Assembly (NCBI RefSeq): GCF_964355755.1
Contig: NC_092675.1
Span: 27,984,912 to 28,048,911 of the forward strand
Source: Antedon mediterranea
Lineage: Eukaryota > Echinodermata > Crinoidea > Comatulida > Antedonidae
DNA length: 64,000 bases
Reading direction: 5' to 3'
Shown here: positions 42,311 to 56,000 of the stretch, piece by piece
Layout of the letters: every line of letters begins with the position of its first letter
Numbering within the stretch: position 1 is the first letter of the stretch
Translations under genes and position numbers: made by a program
Notes under the pieces: generated by a model
Databases searched by the model: none
What the model was told of the DNA's origin: nothing
What the model saw: only the letters and a program-made list of their open reading frames with translations

Positions 42311-43049
42311 AAAAATTAATGTGTATTACTTTAATCTATTACGATGTTAGAAAATGCTCCTCCCTGGCCTCATAGGCCTATATTTTGTGGATTTTTTTAA
42401 CCCTCTTTATATTTCTTACAGAGCCTTGAATTTCTTTGGCACCAAATTCTTTGTTTATAGCTGGTCCTATCACTTGTAGGACCAGCAATTAACGAAGTAC
42501 CAGTATCAACAATGGCTTCACATCCATTTGGACAATAAAACCATCTTGTATTGCAATGCTGAAATGTATACATGTTTTGATTTCCCATAAAGAAAAGAAT
42601 AACTAGTACTATAAAAATTGGTAATACTGTACATCATGACTTTCTTAAATCCATATATGAACATTTCGACAGTATAAATACTTTGCTGTATCAATTAAGT
42701 TTTTTTTTTACCTTTTTTTTTCTTCTACCCTAATATACTAGATTTTGTGATATGGAAGTGAATATACAATGCAAAAAAGACATACTAAGACCATTACAGA
42801 ATTTTAAGGAAATCATGATTAGAATTTCAAAAATAAATATCAATATGAATTATTTATTTGAAGCGTCCGTAACAGCGATATATATAGCTATGAAATATTA
42901 GTGAAGAGTACTATGTGTCACTATTTACATGTATTGCATGCATCACATCACATATACAATGATGGTTATTAACACACTAAGTGTATAGTATTGTATAGGA
43001 ATTCAATTGCTCAAATACTTTTCTGTGACATCAAGAAAGCAATGTTTCA

Positions 43050-44702
43050 TTGGTTATCCGCAACGAAGTTGCAGGATAACCTCTTGTGATTGTACGAAAT
43101 CATCATCATCTTTTTTAGTTATCCGCACTCAGCGGATAACTCCTTGTAACTGTCCTGTATCATCATCTTTTTTTTTTTTCTGTATTATTCTTTCTTTCTG
43201 TCATTTTTGTGCAGAGCATATCTCAAAAACGTGTAAAGTTAACATTTCATAACTTTGTCAACATATGGGTATTCACCTGAAGTTGTGCTTTTCTATTTCT
43301 GAATGACGTCAGAATTGCACAACATGACTTACGCGCGTTTTAACGAATTTCGCGTATTTAACATACATCGAAAACCATATAACAATTTAAATTGAAACTT
43401 AACAAAAGTTTTAGTTATATCTTGCGCTAACTGACTTTGTAAAAAAAATGGCATGTTTTACACGAAGTTACGCGCGCACGCGCGTTTAAAATTTCAAAAC
43501 GCGAAAAATCAATTTCTAATCCACTTTCTACGCGTTTCATGTCATTTTGAGCAGGTAAAAAATTCCCACGCGTGCGCATTTTTTTACGCGCGCCGTGCGC
43601 ACGTAGCGTTGAAAACAATTTTTTTCACGTGATTTATGTTTTTCCAGCCTTTTGTAGTAATTTTACCAACTTTAAAAACGATTTAGACTTAAAATTACGT
43701 CATACGTGCACGTCGAATTGGATAATTTACGTGGGTTTTTGATGAAAAAGGTAAAAAATTCGTTAAAATTTGTCAAAATTATGCCTTTTTTTAAATAGTC
43801 GTAATTTCTAAACTGGACGGTCAACTTTTTGTGGATGACATATTCTTGAAGTTGATGAGGTGTAGATATTGGATCATGTAATAATATGGCTAACCGGACA
43901 TTGTGACGTCATCGTATGGCCACGCGAATATAAAATATAGGATTTTTGTATCTTTCATCATAGCGCATGACATTTAATAGAGCGCATCTCCAATTATCTG
44001 TTTTCCATTTTTACCCCGATTTTTATATTATCTAGGTCAATCAACTATCTTTCGTATGAGTTAAAAATATTTTAATTTTTATGACGTCATCATGTCTAAA
44101 AATGTAAATAACGTGGGTCACTTATTTTCGTCTTTACAGTAAATTTCAATCTGTTATAGCTCGTCAGAATAAAACGTGATAATCATGATTAAAACGTTTT
44201 CTGGAAGCTATTGGATTGTAGATACGAATTTATGTAAACATTTTGCCAATCGGATGTTGTGACGTCATCATATGACCAGTTAAATAAAAAAAGTCGTATT
44301 TTCATCTTTTGCGTCATAATTCATCACATTTAAAAGAGCGCGCATCAATATTTTACGTATTTAAATTTCTTCTACACATTAATATGTTGTTGCCGAGATA
44401 ATTTCCTTCCGAAATTGCTATCTTAGTATTTCATTTTGATACCGTCGCTATGTTAAAAATTGGAATAAATGGCGGGTCCAGTCATTTCACCTATTCTACA
44501 CAGTATGTAATATGTATACAGATTATATTGTATATAATACGACACAAAATAACAGAATTCAGCAATAACAACATATCATATTCTTCAGTTCAGGTCATAT
44601 TGCCACAATCTTTTTCTGTGTGCAATATTCTAACGTATGACGTCTACGTGGCCTTTGTCGTGCGGATAACTAACTCGTCAAAGTGACGAGTTACATGTCT
44701 AG
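43050..44702 (+). mobile_element. Helitron-like unit 1 of a tandem array
   Basis: Head: TTGGTTATCCGCAACGAAGT, whose GGTTATCC returns as GGATAACC after 13 bases. Tail: AACTCGTCAAAGTGACGAGTT hairpin (44672-44692), six bases, then CTAG. A 3' hairpin followed by CTRR is the Helitron signature, and the unit is non-coding, so it is non-autonomous. This unit has a second head-like palindrome (GTTATCCGC..GCGGATAAC) at about 43117-43142. The preceding base is A and the base after the whole array is T, as expected for A|T insertion. Confidence 0.75.
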
Positions 44703-46302
44703 TCTTAATTGGTTATCCGCAACGAAGTTGCAGGATAACCTCTTGTGATTGTACGAAATCATCATCATCATCTTTTTCTTAATCTTCTTTCTTTCTGTAT
44801 GATTTTTGTGTAACGCTTTTCTCTAAAACTTGCAAACATAACATTTTGTTAACTATGTTAACATTTTGACATTTATGTAACGTCGTCAAGCGAAGCTTTT
44901 CATGATGTTTACAATCGCGCAACGTGACGTACGCGCGATTTAACGATTTTCTCGTATTTAACATATGTCGAAAACCAAATAACATTTTAAAGTGAAACTT
45001 TGCAAAAGTTTAATTTATATCATGCGCTAACCTTCTGTTGAAAAAAAATTGCGTGTTTTACACAAAGTTACGCGCGCACGCGCATTTAAAATTTCAAAAT
45101 GCGCAAAATTAATTTCTAATCAACTTTCTACGCGTTTCATGTCGGTTTAAGCATGTCAAAAATTCCCACGCATGCGCACATTTTTACGTGTGCGGAGCGC
45201 ACGTAGCATTGAAAACGTATTTTTTTCGCGTGATTTATGTTTTTCCAGCCTTTTCTAGTAATTTTACCAAATTTTAAACAATTTTGACTTAAAGATACGT
45301 CATACGAGCACGTCGAATTGGACAATTTGCGCGCGTTTTTTATGAAAACGTTAAAAAATTCGTTTAAAATATGCCTTTTTTAAAACAGTCGTAATTTCTA
45401 AACTAAACGGTCAACTTTTTGTGGATGGCATTTTCTGGAAGTAGATGAGTTGTAGATATTGGATCAGGTATTAATATGGCTAACCGGACATTGTGATGTC
45501 ATCGTATGGCCACGCAAATATAAAATTTAGGATTTTGTATCTTTCGTCATAGCTCATCACATTGAATAGAGCGCATCTCCACTTATCCGTTTTCCATTTT
45601 CACCCCGATTTTGATATTGTCTAGGTCAATCAACTATCTTTCGCATGAGTTAAAAATATTTTAATTTTTTTTACGTCATCGTGCTTAAAAATTTAAATCA
45701 CGTGTGGCATTAATTTCATCTTTACAGTAAATTTTAATCTGTTATAGCTCGTAAGAATAAAATGTGATAATCACGATTAAAACTTTTTCTGGAAGCTATT
45801 GGACTGTAGATACGAAATTATGTAAAAATGTTGCCAATCGGATGTTGTGACGTCATCATATGGCCAGTTAAATAAAAAAGGTCGTATTTTCATCTTTTGC
45901 GTCATAATTCATTACATTTAAACGAGCGCGCATCAATATTTCACGTATTCAAATTTCTTCTACATGCTAATACGTTGTTGCTGAGATAATTTCCTTTCGG
46001 AATTGCTACCTTCGCGTTTCATTTTAAAACCGTCAACATGTTAAAAATTGCAATAAATAGCGGGTCCCGTAATTTCACCTATTCTACACTGTATGTGATA
46101 TGGATACAGATTATACTGTGTACACTATATATGAATTTGAATAATAAAATTCAGCAATAACAACATATCATATTCTTCAGTTCAGGTCATAATGCCAACG
46201 TGAACACTTCCTTTTGTCCTCAACCTATCCCCTTAATGTTAATGTTGCACCACTTGCGCGGCGGATAACCAAACTCGTCAAAGTGACGAGTTACATGTCT
46301 AG
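44703..46302 (+). mobile_element. Helitron-like unit 2
   Basis: Begins TCTTAATTGGTTATCCGC immediately after the CTAG of unit 1 and ends with the same hairpin and CTAG (46299-46302). It is closely similar to unit 3 and more distant from unit 1. No protein-coding content: the short frames repeated at 1520-base spacing are the repeat itself. Confidence 0.75.
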
Positions 46303-47823
46303 TCTTCTTTCTTTCTGTATGATTTTTGTGTAACGCTTTTCTCTAAAACTTGCAAACATAACATTTTGTTAACCATGTTAACATTTTGACATTTATGTAA
46401 CGTCGTCAAGCGAAGCTTTTCATGATGTTTACAATTGCGCAACGTGACGTACGCGCGATTTAACGATTTTCTCGTATTTAACATATGTCGAAAACCAAAT
46501 AACATTTTAAAGTGAAACTTTGCAAAAGTTTAATTTATATCATGCGCTAACTTTCTGTTGAAAAAAAATTGCGTGTTTTACACAAAGTTACGCGCGCACG
46601 CGCATTTAAATTTTCAAAATGCGCAAAATTAATTTATAATCAACTTTCTACGCGTTTCATGTCGTTTTAAGCATGTCAACAATTCCCACGTGTGCGCACA
46701 TTTTTACGTGTGCGGTGTGCACGTAGCATTGAAAACATATTTTTTTCTCGTGATTTATGTTTTTACAGCCTTTTCTAGTAATTTTACCAAATTTTAAACA
46801 ATTTCGACTTAAAGATACGTCATACGAGTACGTCGAATTGGACAATTTGCGCGCGTTTTTTATGAAAAGGTTAAAAAATTCGTTTAAAATATGCCTTTTT
46901 TTAAACAGTCGTAATTTCTAAACTAGACGGTCAACTTTTTGTGGACGACATATTCTGTAAGTAGATGAGTTGTAGATATCGGATCAGGTATTAATATGGC
47001 TAACCGGACATTGTGACGTCATCGTATGGTCACGCGAATATAAAATTTAGGATTTTTGTATCTTTCGTCATAGCTCATCACATTGAATAGAGCGCATCTC
47101 CACTTATTCGTTTTCCATTTTCACCCCGATTTTGATATTGTCTAGGTCAATCAACTATCTTTCGCATGAGTTAAAAATATTTTAATTTTTTTGACGTCAT
47201 CATGCCTAAAAATTTAAATCACGTGTGGCATCAATTTCATCTTTACAGTAAATTTTAATCTGTTATAGCTCGTAAGAATAAAATGTGATAATCACGATTA
47301 AAACTTTTTCTGGAAGCTATTGGATTGTAGATATGAAATTATGTAAAAATGTTGCCAATCGGATGTTGTGACGTCATCATATGGCCAGTTAAATAAAAAA
47401 GGTCGTATTTTCATCTTTTTCGTCATAATTCATTACATTTAAAAGAGCGCGCATCAATATTTAACGTATTCAAATTTCTTCTACACGCTAATACGTTGTT
47501 GCTGAGATAATTTGCTTTCGGAATTGCTAACTTCGCTTTTCATTTTAAAACCATCAACATGTTAAAAATTGCAATAAATAGTGGGTCCCGTAATTTCACC
47601 TATTCTACACTGTATGTGATATGGATACAGATTATACTGTGTATACTATATATGAATTTAAATAATAAAATTCAGCAATAACAACAGATCATATTCTTCA
47701 GTTCAGGTCATAATGCCAACGTGAACACTTCCTTTTGTCCTCAACCTATCCCCTTAATGTTAATGTTGCACCACTTGCGCGGCGGATAACCAAACTCGTC
47801 AAAGTGACGAGTTACATGTCTAG
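46303..47823 (+). mobile_element. Helitron-like unit 3
   Basis: Begins TCTTCTTTC directly after the CTAG of unit 2, so it lacks the first 80 bases of unit 2 but still starts with TC. It ends with the hairpin and CTAG (47820-47823) followed by T. Its right flank (TTTTATTTGGTGTT) continues the protease intron as seen in copy III at about 51970. Confidence 0.75.
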
Positions 47824-49289
47824 TTTTATTTGGTGTTTGAAATTAAACTGGCTGACGTCTTTAGAAAACTAATCATGTGTATTGATATTGATAGCTTGAA
47901 GGTCAATCCCTTCAGTTTTTGAATGGCATATCGACCTGCTTGCCATTTAGGGACAATCTTACAAGATTTAATTTTTTCCATTAACTACAAATTTAAAATA
48001 ATGCAAAAAATCATCCCTTGTCTTATATTAAGGGAAAAACAATGCACTAATCACTATCAAAATCAATACAATTATTTTTTTTTTTAAATAGAAAGTTATT
48101 AGTTTAGTAATTTAAATATAAGATAATGACCTCGTACAGAAAGCTTATTTTATCTAAGAAAACACAACCAAAACAATTATCCGGATTGTAATATTCTAAA
48201 GAAAATGAACTCACCGATCTAAATAGAAAGAAAAGAACTGTATGTATCAAAGACAATCTGCACATCTTAATTTAATTATTTGAAACCATTTAATTTTAAT
48301 AAAAATAAGCTTTATTTAATCAAGATATTAAAATTCATAAATAAAAAAGATAACATTGCAACATTGCACTTAAATACACACAGATGGACAGGACAGACAA
48401 ACCAATTTAACATTTACCCCGGTCACGCTTTGAGGTGCAAGATGGGCCATTCTGACATTTAATTTCTCTCTTAAGGGTAAAGATCACTTTTAGTGCCTGT
48501 CTTTAGTTGGAAGGATTCTAATTAGAGAACAAAGCTACTAAAGAGAACTAAAACATTGAACCTAAAAGTGGTCTTTAATTAGAGAAAGACAGTGTAATAG
48601 TTAATATTTATTGTGATTTTAACTTTTCCCTTCAATATCGAACTCCAGCAATATTTTTAGTCGCCTGCAACGCGACAGCTCACTATGTCGGTCGGTCGGT
48701 TGTTGGTCGGTAAACATTAACTTGACCACGCGACTGCAGCCATGTATGGCCTTGTTCATTTAAGGAAATACAGTCCAGACTAAAGCTTGGTTTAAAGAAA
48801 CTTATTGGCCAATTTGAGAGATGGAATAAACCATAAGAATACATGAAACTGACTCATCCAGAAATATGCTAATATTCATATTTAATACCACATAATGAAA
48901 TATTTTGACAAAAATCCGAGAGCTTTCCGATTTAGGCCTGCTGTACCATAACACGATGGAGTAAGTAAGATTTTATTCTTTACTCTATGAATATACCAAT
49001 TAGCATTCCAAAATTATTGAATTATAATACTCAGATCCCAGTATGTTCAATTCAATAAACTACTTGAAATAATTAATAGGCCTACTGTTGATATAAGTTA
49101 AAAGTAATACAAATAAAACGTAAAAAATATTTTGAAAATATTTGATTATGATAATAATATTCTTGGTAGACACACAACAAAACCGAAGAAGGAATTAGTA
49201 TGTGGTAATTCCATTAAATTCCAGTTTTTTGTTCCAGTCATTTATTTATTCCGACAAACAGTACCGTAGGCCTACTATATATTACTTTA
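47824..49289. other. Remnant of protease copy II flank and gap
   Basis: 47824-48470 aligns piecewise with introns of copies I and III. From about 48470 to 49280 there is AT-rich sequence with one dispersed repeat (48659-48765) and no gene. Confidence 0.45.
48659..48765 (-). repeat. Inverted copy of the (GACC)n/GTCGC repeat
   Basis: Reverse complement of the unit at 16088-16190: AGCTCACTATGTCGGTCGGTCGG and CATGTATGGCCTTGTTC match in order. Confidence 0.65.
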
Positions 49290-49779
49290 TCAGATAGCAT
49301 CTATGCATCTGTGCATTGTAAAGTAAAACAATAAAATAACAACAATTGTTCAGTAATGTTTATTATCTTCAATGTTGATTTGTGAATAATATAAGCTTTA
49401 GTAAAAAATATACAATTATTAATACAAAATAGAATAAAGTAAATTTTATATAAAAAAAATCTATTGGTTGACAAATTTATGATAAATTTAATATTTCATT
49501 TAAAAATGTAACAATGTTCGGACATTATTTTAACAAATTAATAATATAAAGCTAAAAATATGAATATGTTGATCTAGTATTTATTTGTCAAAATTTAAGG
49601 ATGGCAAAATAATCAAACTCATAATACATAAAGAGGGGAAGCACACAATTATTTATAGACATTTCATATTGCATATTTTTTAAGTTTTTAAAATCTATTT
49701 ATAGATGACCCAAAACAGTAAGTCATGAATTTTACATTAAGTATAACAAATGTTTGCCTTTTACTGTATTATATAAATG

Positions 49780-49785
49780 TTTATT
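49780..49785 (-). other. Polyadenylation signal of protease copy III
   Basis: AATAAA on the minus strand, about 135 bases after the stop codon. In copy I the same position reads ACTAAA. Confidence 0.5.
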
Positions 49786-49919
49786 ATTTAATTTATATTT
49801 GAATATGGCATTAATCATTTAAAAACATTCAGCAACTACAATCCAAACTATTATAAAAATGCATATAATTGTAAAAAGTGTCACATGTGGCTAAGAAATT
49901 AGCATATGAGAAAGGGTGT

Positions 49920-50081
49920 TTAAACAGCCTCAGCAAAGCCTAGACGATCTGCACCCTTGTCAAACTCGGTGTAGAACTTGCCCAAAAAGACATCACCCAG
50001 AATCCACAGAGGGCCAGCTGGCGGTGCTACATCTAGAGCTTGGAAACCGCTCAGACAAATGGTTTCACTCCCCTGTGCAAC
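49920..50081 (-). CDS. CTSD: Protease copy III, last exon
   Basis: Starts after TTTCAG in phase 0 and ends at the stop 49920-49922. Encodes [20 protein letters not shown] and the C-terminal [18 protein letters not shown] block. Confidence 0.88.
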   Translation of the reverse strand, partial: VAQGSETICLSGFQALDVAPPAGPLWILGDVFLGKFYTEFDKGADRLGFAEAV

Positions 50082-53000
50082 CTGAAATATAAACAAATAA
50101 AAGTTAACTAAAAGTTAATCAATCATGTTGAGCTTATACCATTGTGACCCAGTTGCTAGAGACATCCAACAGGAGGAGTGCATTAGGGAAAAATTATAGA
50201 TATGATCCCAAAAACTAATTTATATGTACCCTTTGTGAAACCATGTAATTGTCAGTCAAGTCTTCCAATACAAGACTCTCTGAAAACCGGAAACTTTCCC
50301 AAAACCAGATTTTTCTTGAAAATTCACTTTTACCATTAAAAATACCCTCCGAATACAAGACTTTCCAGAAAATCATACATATTTTGCCAGCCCAAAGGTA
50401 TCTAGTATTTAAGAGTTTTTTTCCTAAACTTAAAGCTAATTTAACAAATACAGTCTTGACATACCTTGAGTACATAATCTTCACCCGTCAAGTAAAATGC
50501 CTTTCCGCCAAGAACAAAACCAATCTTTGGTAACGATGACACTTGATTGCAATCAAATATGTACTGTAACAAGAAGATATTAAATTATATTTCAAATTTA
50601 ATAGTGAAAAATACTGCATCATTTAATTTGCATTGGAGTTTAAAAACAACAAAATCAAGTTGTTGCCACAACCGGATGGAAACAATTGCATAAACGGTTT
50701 GTATGTGTTCTTTTAGATTTTATAACCACAGTTTTGGCAAATGACTTTCCCTCCCTTTCCTCAATAACCCATATTATTTTGTGGATTCTTTTAACCCTAT
50801 TTATATTCCTTACCGAGCCTTGCATTTCTTTGGCACCAAGTTCTTTGTTGATAGCTAAGACATCAGTTGTAGGACCAGCAATTAAGGAAGTACCTGTATC
50901 AGCGACAGCCTCACATCCATTGGGACAATATTTGGAACCACCTTGTATTGCAATGCTGAAATATATACATAGATATATGTATATAAATCCAAAGGCAAAT
51001 TACTGAACAAATGACAATGCTGTGGGTATCAGTGGCTGGATCTCAATGGAGATACAAAAAAAAGAGAAAAGCTAAATCAAAACGATAAAGTAAAACAGCC
51101 AGAAAAGTTAACAGAGCTTTATAATATAAACACAACAGGCAAAGAATATTAATTCTAAATATACTATATTTTAAGGAAAGAATTATTGGCACTGTGAAAT
51201 TGGTAATGTATCATTTATGATTAAATTATTATTACCGGTAATATATATAAAATGTTTGTATTTCATAGTCAGGTCGACGGTATCTGTGGTAAGGTTTTAA
51301 AATACAGTTGTGCATAGAGTATTTATAAGGCTGTCTAAATCTAAGCTTCATTTAAAATAGAATACTGTACTTTTATATTGTTCACGTTTTTCTTTCATTC
51401 TACCGGTACAGTATATTCAATTGATTTTCTGATTTTATAGACCTATTTATCTTTGTGTATATTATATGATACCCACAGCATTGTTATTTTTTCAGTATTT
51501 TGCCTTTGAATTTATATATATATATAGATTTTCTGAAAGGGAAGTAAATAACATTGCAAACAATACGAACTAGAACATGACCATTACAAGATATTATAAG
51601 GAAATTTCACAAAATAAATATCAATATGAATATGAACTATGTGTGTTTGTACACAGTGATAAAATTATTTCATTTACCGGTATATATCTAGCACACTTCC
51701 TAATAGTGTCCAAAATTAAATGTAATAAATGTAATACATGCATTAATTTTGAAATGTTATTGACACGGAATATGTGTGAATAATAATAAGTATGTGTAGG
51801 AAGAGTTTGTGTACAATACAAATACACAAGTTATTGCATCATATCACATACAATGCTGGATATTAACATAACATATTATAGTGTACAGTAGTGTATTAAA
51901 ATACAATTGATTAAATTCCTTTCCAGTGACATCAATCAAACAAGTGAAGCATGCAATGTTTCATTTCATATTTGGTGTTAAAAAGAGATTAAAATGGTTG
52001 CCAAGACATATTTAGAAAATTAATCATTGTACTGATTGATATTAGTATGAAGGTCTACATACCCCAGTCACTTTTTACATAAAATTTTACAATACTCATC
52101 TATTTTGCACAAGTAGGATTAAAATTCAGACTTATGCTGCAGCTCATACTTTTGGAAAAACCAGTTTTAACTGAAACTTGGATATAGTCCAAGAATATTA
52201 AATCCACATTTCCAATAACAACCCTTTATAAGGTAATGTAAGGATAATAATCAGTGAACCGAAGCAGCCCCCATTGATGTATATATAATGCAACCTTTTT
52301 CTCAATAGAGCAAACAAGTACTTAAATCTACAAATTCCAAAACCATTACCTGTCCATGTTAAACTGCCAATAACCTTTCTTGGTAACTTTCTCATAAGAA
52401 AAGTTACCTTTGTAGTAATTTGGGTCTGATCCTCCCAGAATCAGTTCTCCACCTGAACTATCATTTGTATTTCTGAAAAATAATATTTAGACATTTATAC
52501 AATGTTATTGTGATAAAGTATATTAAAACAATTTTACATTACCAAGTATGGCAAAAGGTGCATTAGTAGTAAATTGGAAATAATAATAAAAATACTATTT
52601 ACAGAAACTGATAGAAATAATAAATTTACTTTTACAACTTGCACTACAAGTTATTTAATTTCATTATGGCAAAGAGTTTTCCGAAGATACTCTCACAAAC
52701 TTATTATTATTATTATTATTATTTATTGCCAAAAACCAGTTACAAACAAACAAAACACAGAAACTAAGGGAGTAGGCAGGAACCTAAAAGTGAACCTAAT
52801 CACTATAACAAGAGTTCAGGTTCCGTACTCCCAAAGTAACAACAATGATATAAAATAAACTATATAAAAATATTTAAAAAACAAATAGACGAATCAACAG
52901 TGTCAATATAAAATAAACGGATAAAATACATAATAGTCGATTCAACAAAGTCAATATAAAACATGTGATTTAAGTGAATTTAAAAATATTTGAAAACTGT

Positions 53001-56000
53001 CTAAAATTAAAGAATTTTTAATCATTTCCGGTAATTCTTCCCACAACCTAGGGAATATATTAATAGCGGAATGATGAAGACAATTGGTTCGAGCATAGTG
53101 ATGAATGAACTTAAGTGTATCAAGGTGACGGCCATTAACAACTAAAGATTGACGAACACTACTACAATCAACCGTTCCAATAAGTGATTTACAAACAAAG
53201 GATAACAGAAGATAATTTCTTCGATTAGATAGTGTAGGCCAATTTAGCTTAGTGAGACGTTCCTCGTATTCCATTTCACCTCTTGTTTGTTTAAGGACAA
53301 GCCTAGTAGCCCTTCGCTGGACTGCCTCGATACGTTCTGTAAGTTTTTTGGTTCGAGGCAACCACGCTGGGACACCATATTCAAGGATGGGGACAATGAG
53401 AGCTTTATAGAGTGAGAAAATAGCTGAAGGGGATGATCCTCCTGCAATACTAGTAATAAAACCCAACATTCGATTTGAACGAGAAATAATTAAGTTTACA
53501 TGGTCATCCCAAGTAAGTTCACTATTAATCGTGACCCCCAGATGACAATGACTAGATACGGATTTAATAGGCAAGTCATTTATACGATAAACAGGTCTAT
53601 ACTCTTTCCTTGATCTTGTAATGTGGAGAACCTTGGTTTTATTTAAGTTAAGCTCCATTTCATTTAGATCACACCAAGAGGAAAGCCTGATCAGATCGCA
53701 CTGAAGAACAACTTCATCGTCTACAGTAAATATATTTCTATAAATTATTGTGTCATCGGCAAACAATGCACATGGAGAAATAATAGATGAGGGAAGGTCA
53801 TTTATAAATAAGTTAAAAATAAGGGGTCCAAGTACGCTGCCCTGTGGTATGCCAGAGGTAACTGGGGATGATGGGCTAATGGATCCTTGATACAAGACTC
53901 TTTGGGAACGTCCCAATAGAAATGACTTGATCCATTTCCAGACATTGCCTCTGATATTAAAGTGGCTAGCCAGCTTATTTAAAATAATATGGTGAGGTAG
54001 TTTATCAAACGCTTTGGCATAGTCGAGAAAGATAACATCAATTCTGGGGGCTTTAGTTTTATCTAGCGAAGATGCCCAGTAATGAGTTAGGTTGGTAAGT
54101 TGGGTAACACAGGAACGTGAGGGGAAAAAACCGTGCTGGACATCAGTAATTGGACAATTATAAGCAACATGATCAGATATACTTGAAAACAGTATTTTTT
54201 CAAGCAGTTTCGAACAAATAGGGGTAAGGGATATTGGTCTGTAATTACAAATTGCATTTTTATCACCAGATTTAAATATAGGAGTGATATGGGACATTTT
54301 CCACTTAGCGGGGATTTCTCCCATACGCAGGGACAAGTTAAACAAATTAAATAATGGTGGAGCAATAAATTCAGAAGCAGATTTCAATATGTATGGATGC
54401 ACGGAATCAGGACCTGGAGATTTATTAGATGAAAGTCCATTAATCACCTTCTCAACATTGTAGACGTTAAAGTTAAGTTGAGAAAGTTCAGGGATTGGGA
54501 CATTACAAACCGGAGGTTCACAGCTGGGAATTATGGGTGAGTTAAAAACAGAAACAAAAAAATCATTAAATGAACTAGCAATTACAGGGTGTGACGAAAC
54601 ATTCACACCATTAATATTAAAAGATAACGGTGCTGGTGATCTTCTACGTTCTCTAACAAAACGCCAGAAAGCTTTACGAGTAGAGTCACTTGTAAATAAT
54701 TTGTTGACATATGAATAATACGACTTATTGCATAGACGCTTAACCTTATTACGAATAGACTTATAGTCATCCCATGCAGATACAGAACCAGTACGTTTGG
54801 CTTTTCTAAACAGTCTATGCTTTATATTGATAAATTGCTTGATGTCATTGGTAACCCATGGGGAATGTTTCCGCTGCTTGCGTGATTTCAACGGAACTGA
54901 GTCACGGACAATAGCTGTAAAAATATCCAGAAATCCATCCCATGAGTTGTCAACTGAGTTTTCATCCATGAAGACATTCCATGGGGCAAGGTGGACAAGT
55001 TTTTTTAGATGGTCAATATCAGTTTTGTGGTAAGCAAGAAAATTACGTACCAACAATTTAGAATACGGTTTGGAAAGTAATACGTTAAAGGAAACTGCAT
55101 GGTGATCACTGATCACTGGGTTATCAATGACATCAAGTGAAATTAAACGGTCTGGCCTGTTTGAAAAAACAAGATCAATTATTGTACCAGATGATGGGAC
55201 CAAATGATTAGGCCTAGTGATTTCCTCAACAAGCTGAGTACAATTTAAAGCATTCATAGTGTCAAGAAAAATGGTAGGTATCGTATGTTTAAGATTCCAA
55301 TTTAAATTAAAATCCCCAACAATATAAATATCATCATACTTTGGTAAGTGAGGTAATAAAGGCAGAAGAAAATTGTTACTAAAGTCATTCCAGAAGGACA
55401 CTGGAGAGTTCGGTGGGCAGTAACAAACAGCGAAAAGCATCTTATAATTGTCAATCGAAATAGAAAAACATATAACTTCATGAGGACCAGAGTCCAGCAA
55501 ATGACAATGAATTGGATTCAGTTCGTTCTTTATTGCTGCAAATACACCGCCTCCTTTCTTGTTGGGTCTGTCCTTTCTGATCACCATATAATCTTGAGGA
55601 ATGCCCAGTGAAGATGTCAAATCTTCTGATGTAAGCCAGGATTCTGTTATTGCTAAAATATCAATGTTTTGAATAGAGAGAAACGCTTGTAATTGAATGG
55701 TCTTGTTCCGAAGACTGCGGGCATTCATGTTAAGACAATTCAAAGTTGACGCAGTACTGATAGATGAACTCGATGAACGCAGCTGCTGCTCCTGTGCCTA
55801 ATGCTGATTTACAGGGCCTGGGTTAGGGTGTATGTCACCATCACATGATAAACTACAATAGTGTCGTGTTGCAGTTGAGTTAGAATAAAGGACCTGAGGA
55901 GGGCCTTGAAATTTGCGCTTGATAATACTCGTATTGTTTGAACAGTAATTGTGCGATAAGTAGGCATGCTGCTCAACACTATGACTCCAAAAGAGCGATA

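Larger units (their letters stand above)
41889..48266 (-). pseudogene. Cathepsin D-like aspartic protease, copy II (degenerate)
   Basis: Remains of three exons can be placed. The last exon at about 41889-42024 has lost its stop region and carries in-frame damage. Exon 42420-42558 keeps [17 protein letters not shown] but shifts frame after the second catalytic motif (139 instead of 142 bases). A ~50-base scrap of the exon equivalent to 59383-59582 keeps its donor (48215-48266). The exon between them is missing. A MITE (42029-42310) and a three-unit Helitron-like array (43050-47823) interrupt it. Intron and flank matches to copies I and III show that it arose by segmental duplication and not by retroposition. 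Confidence 0.8.

Noticed and set aside
44779-46845. Repeated minus-strand frames (MLFGFRHML... and MSNST...) at 1520-base spacing
   Set aside because: Their repetition reflects the Helitron-like units; substitutions between the units do not favour synonymous sites, and there is no domain-like content.
54533-55033. Plus-strand frames over the CR1/L2-like element
   Set aside because: Antisense to the endonuclease-RT frame.
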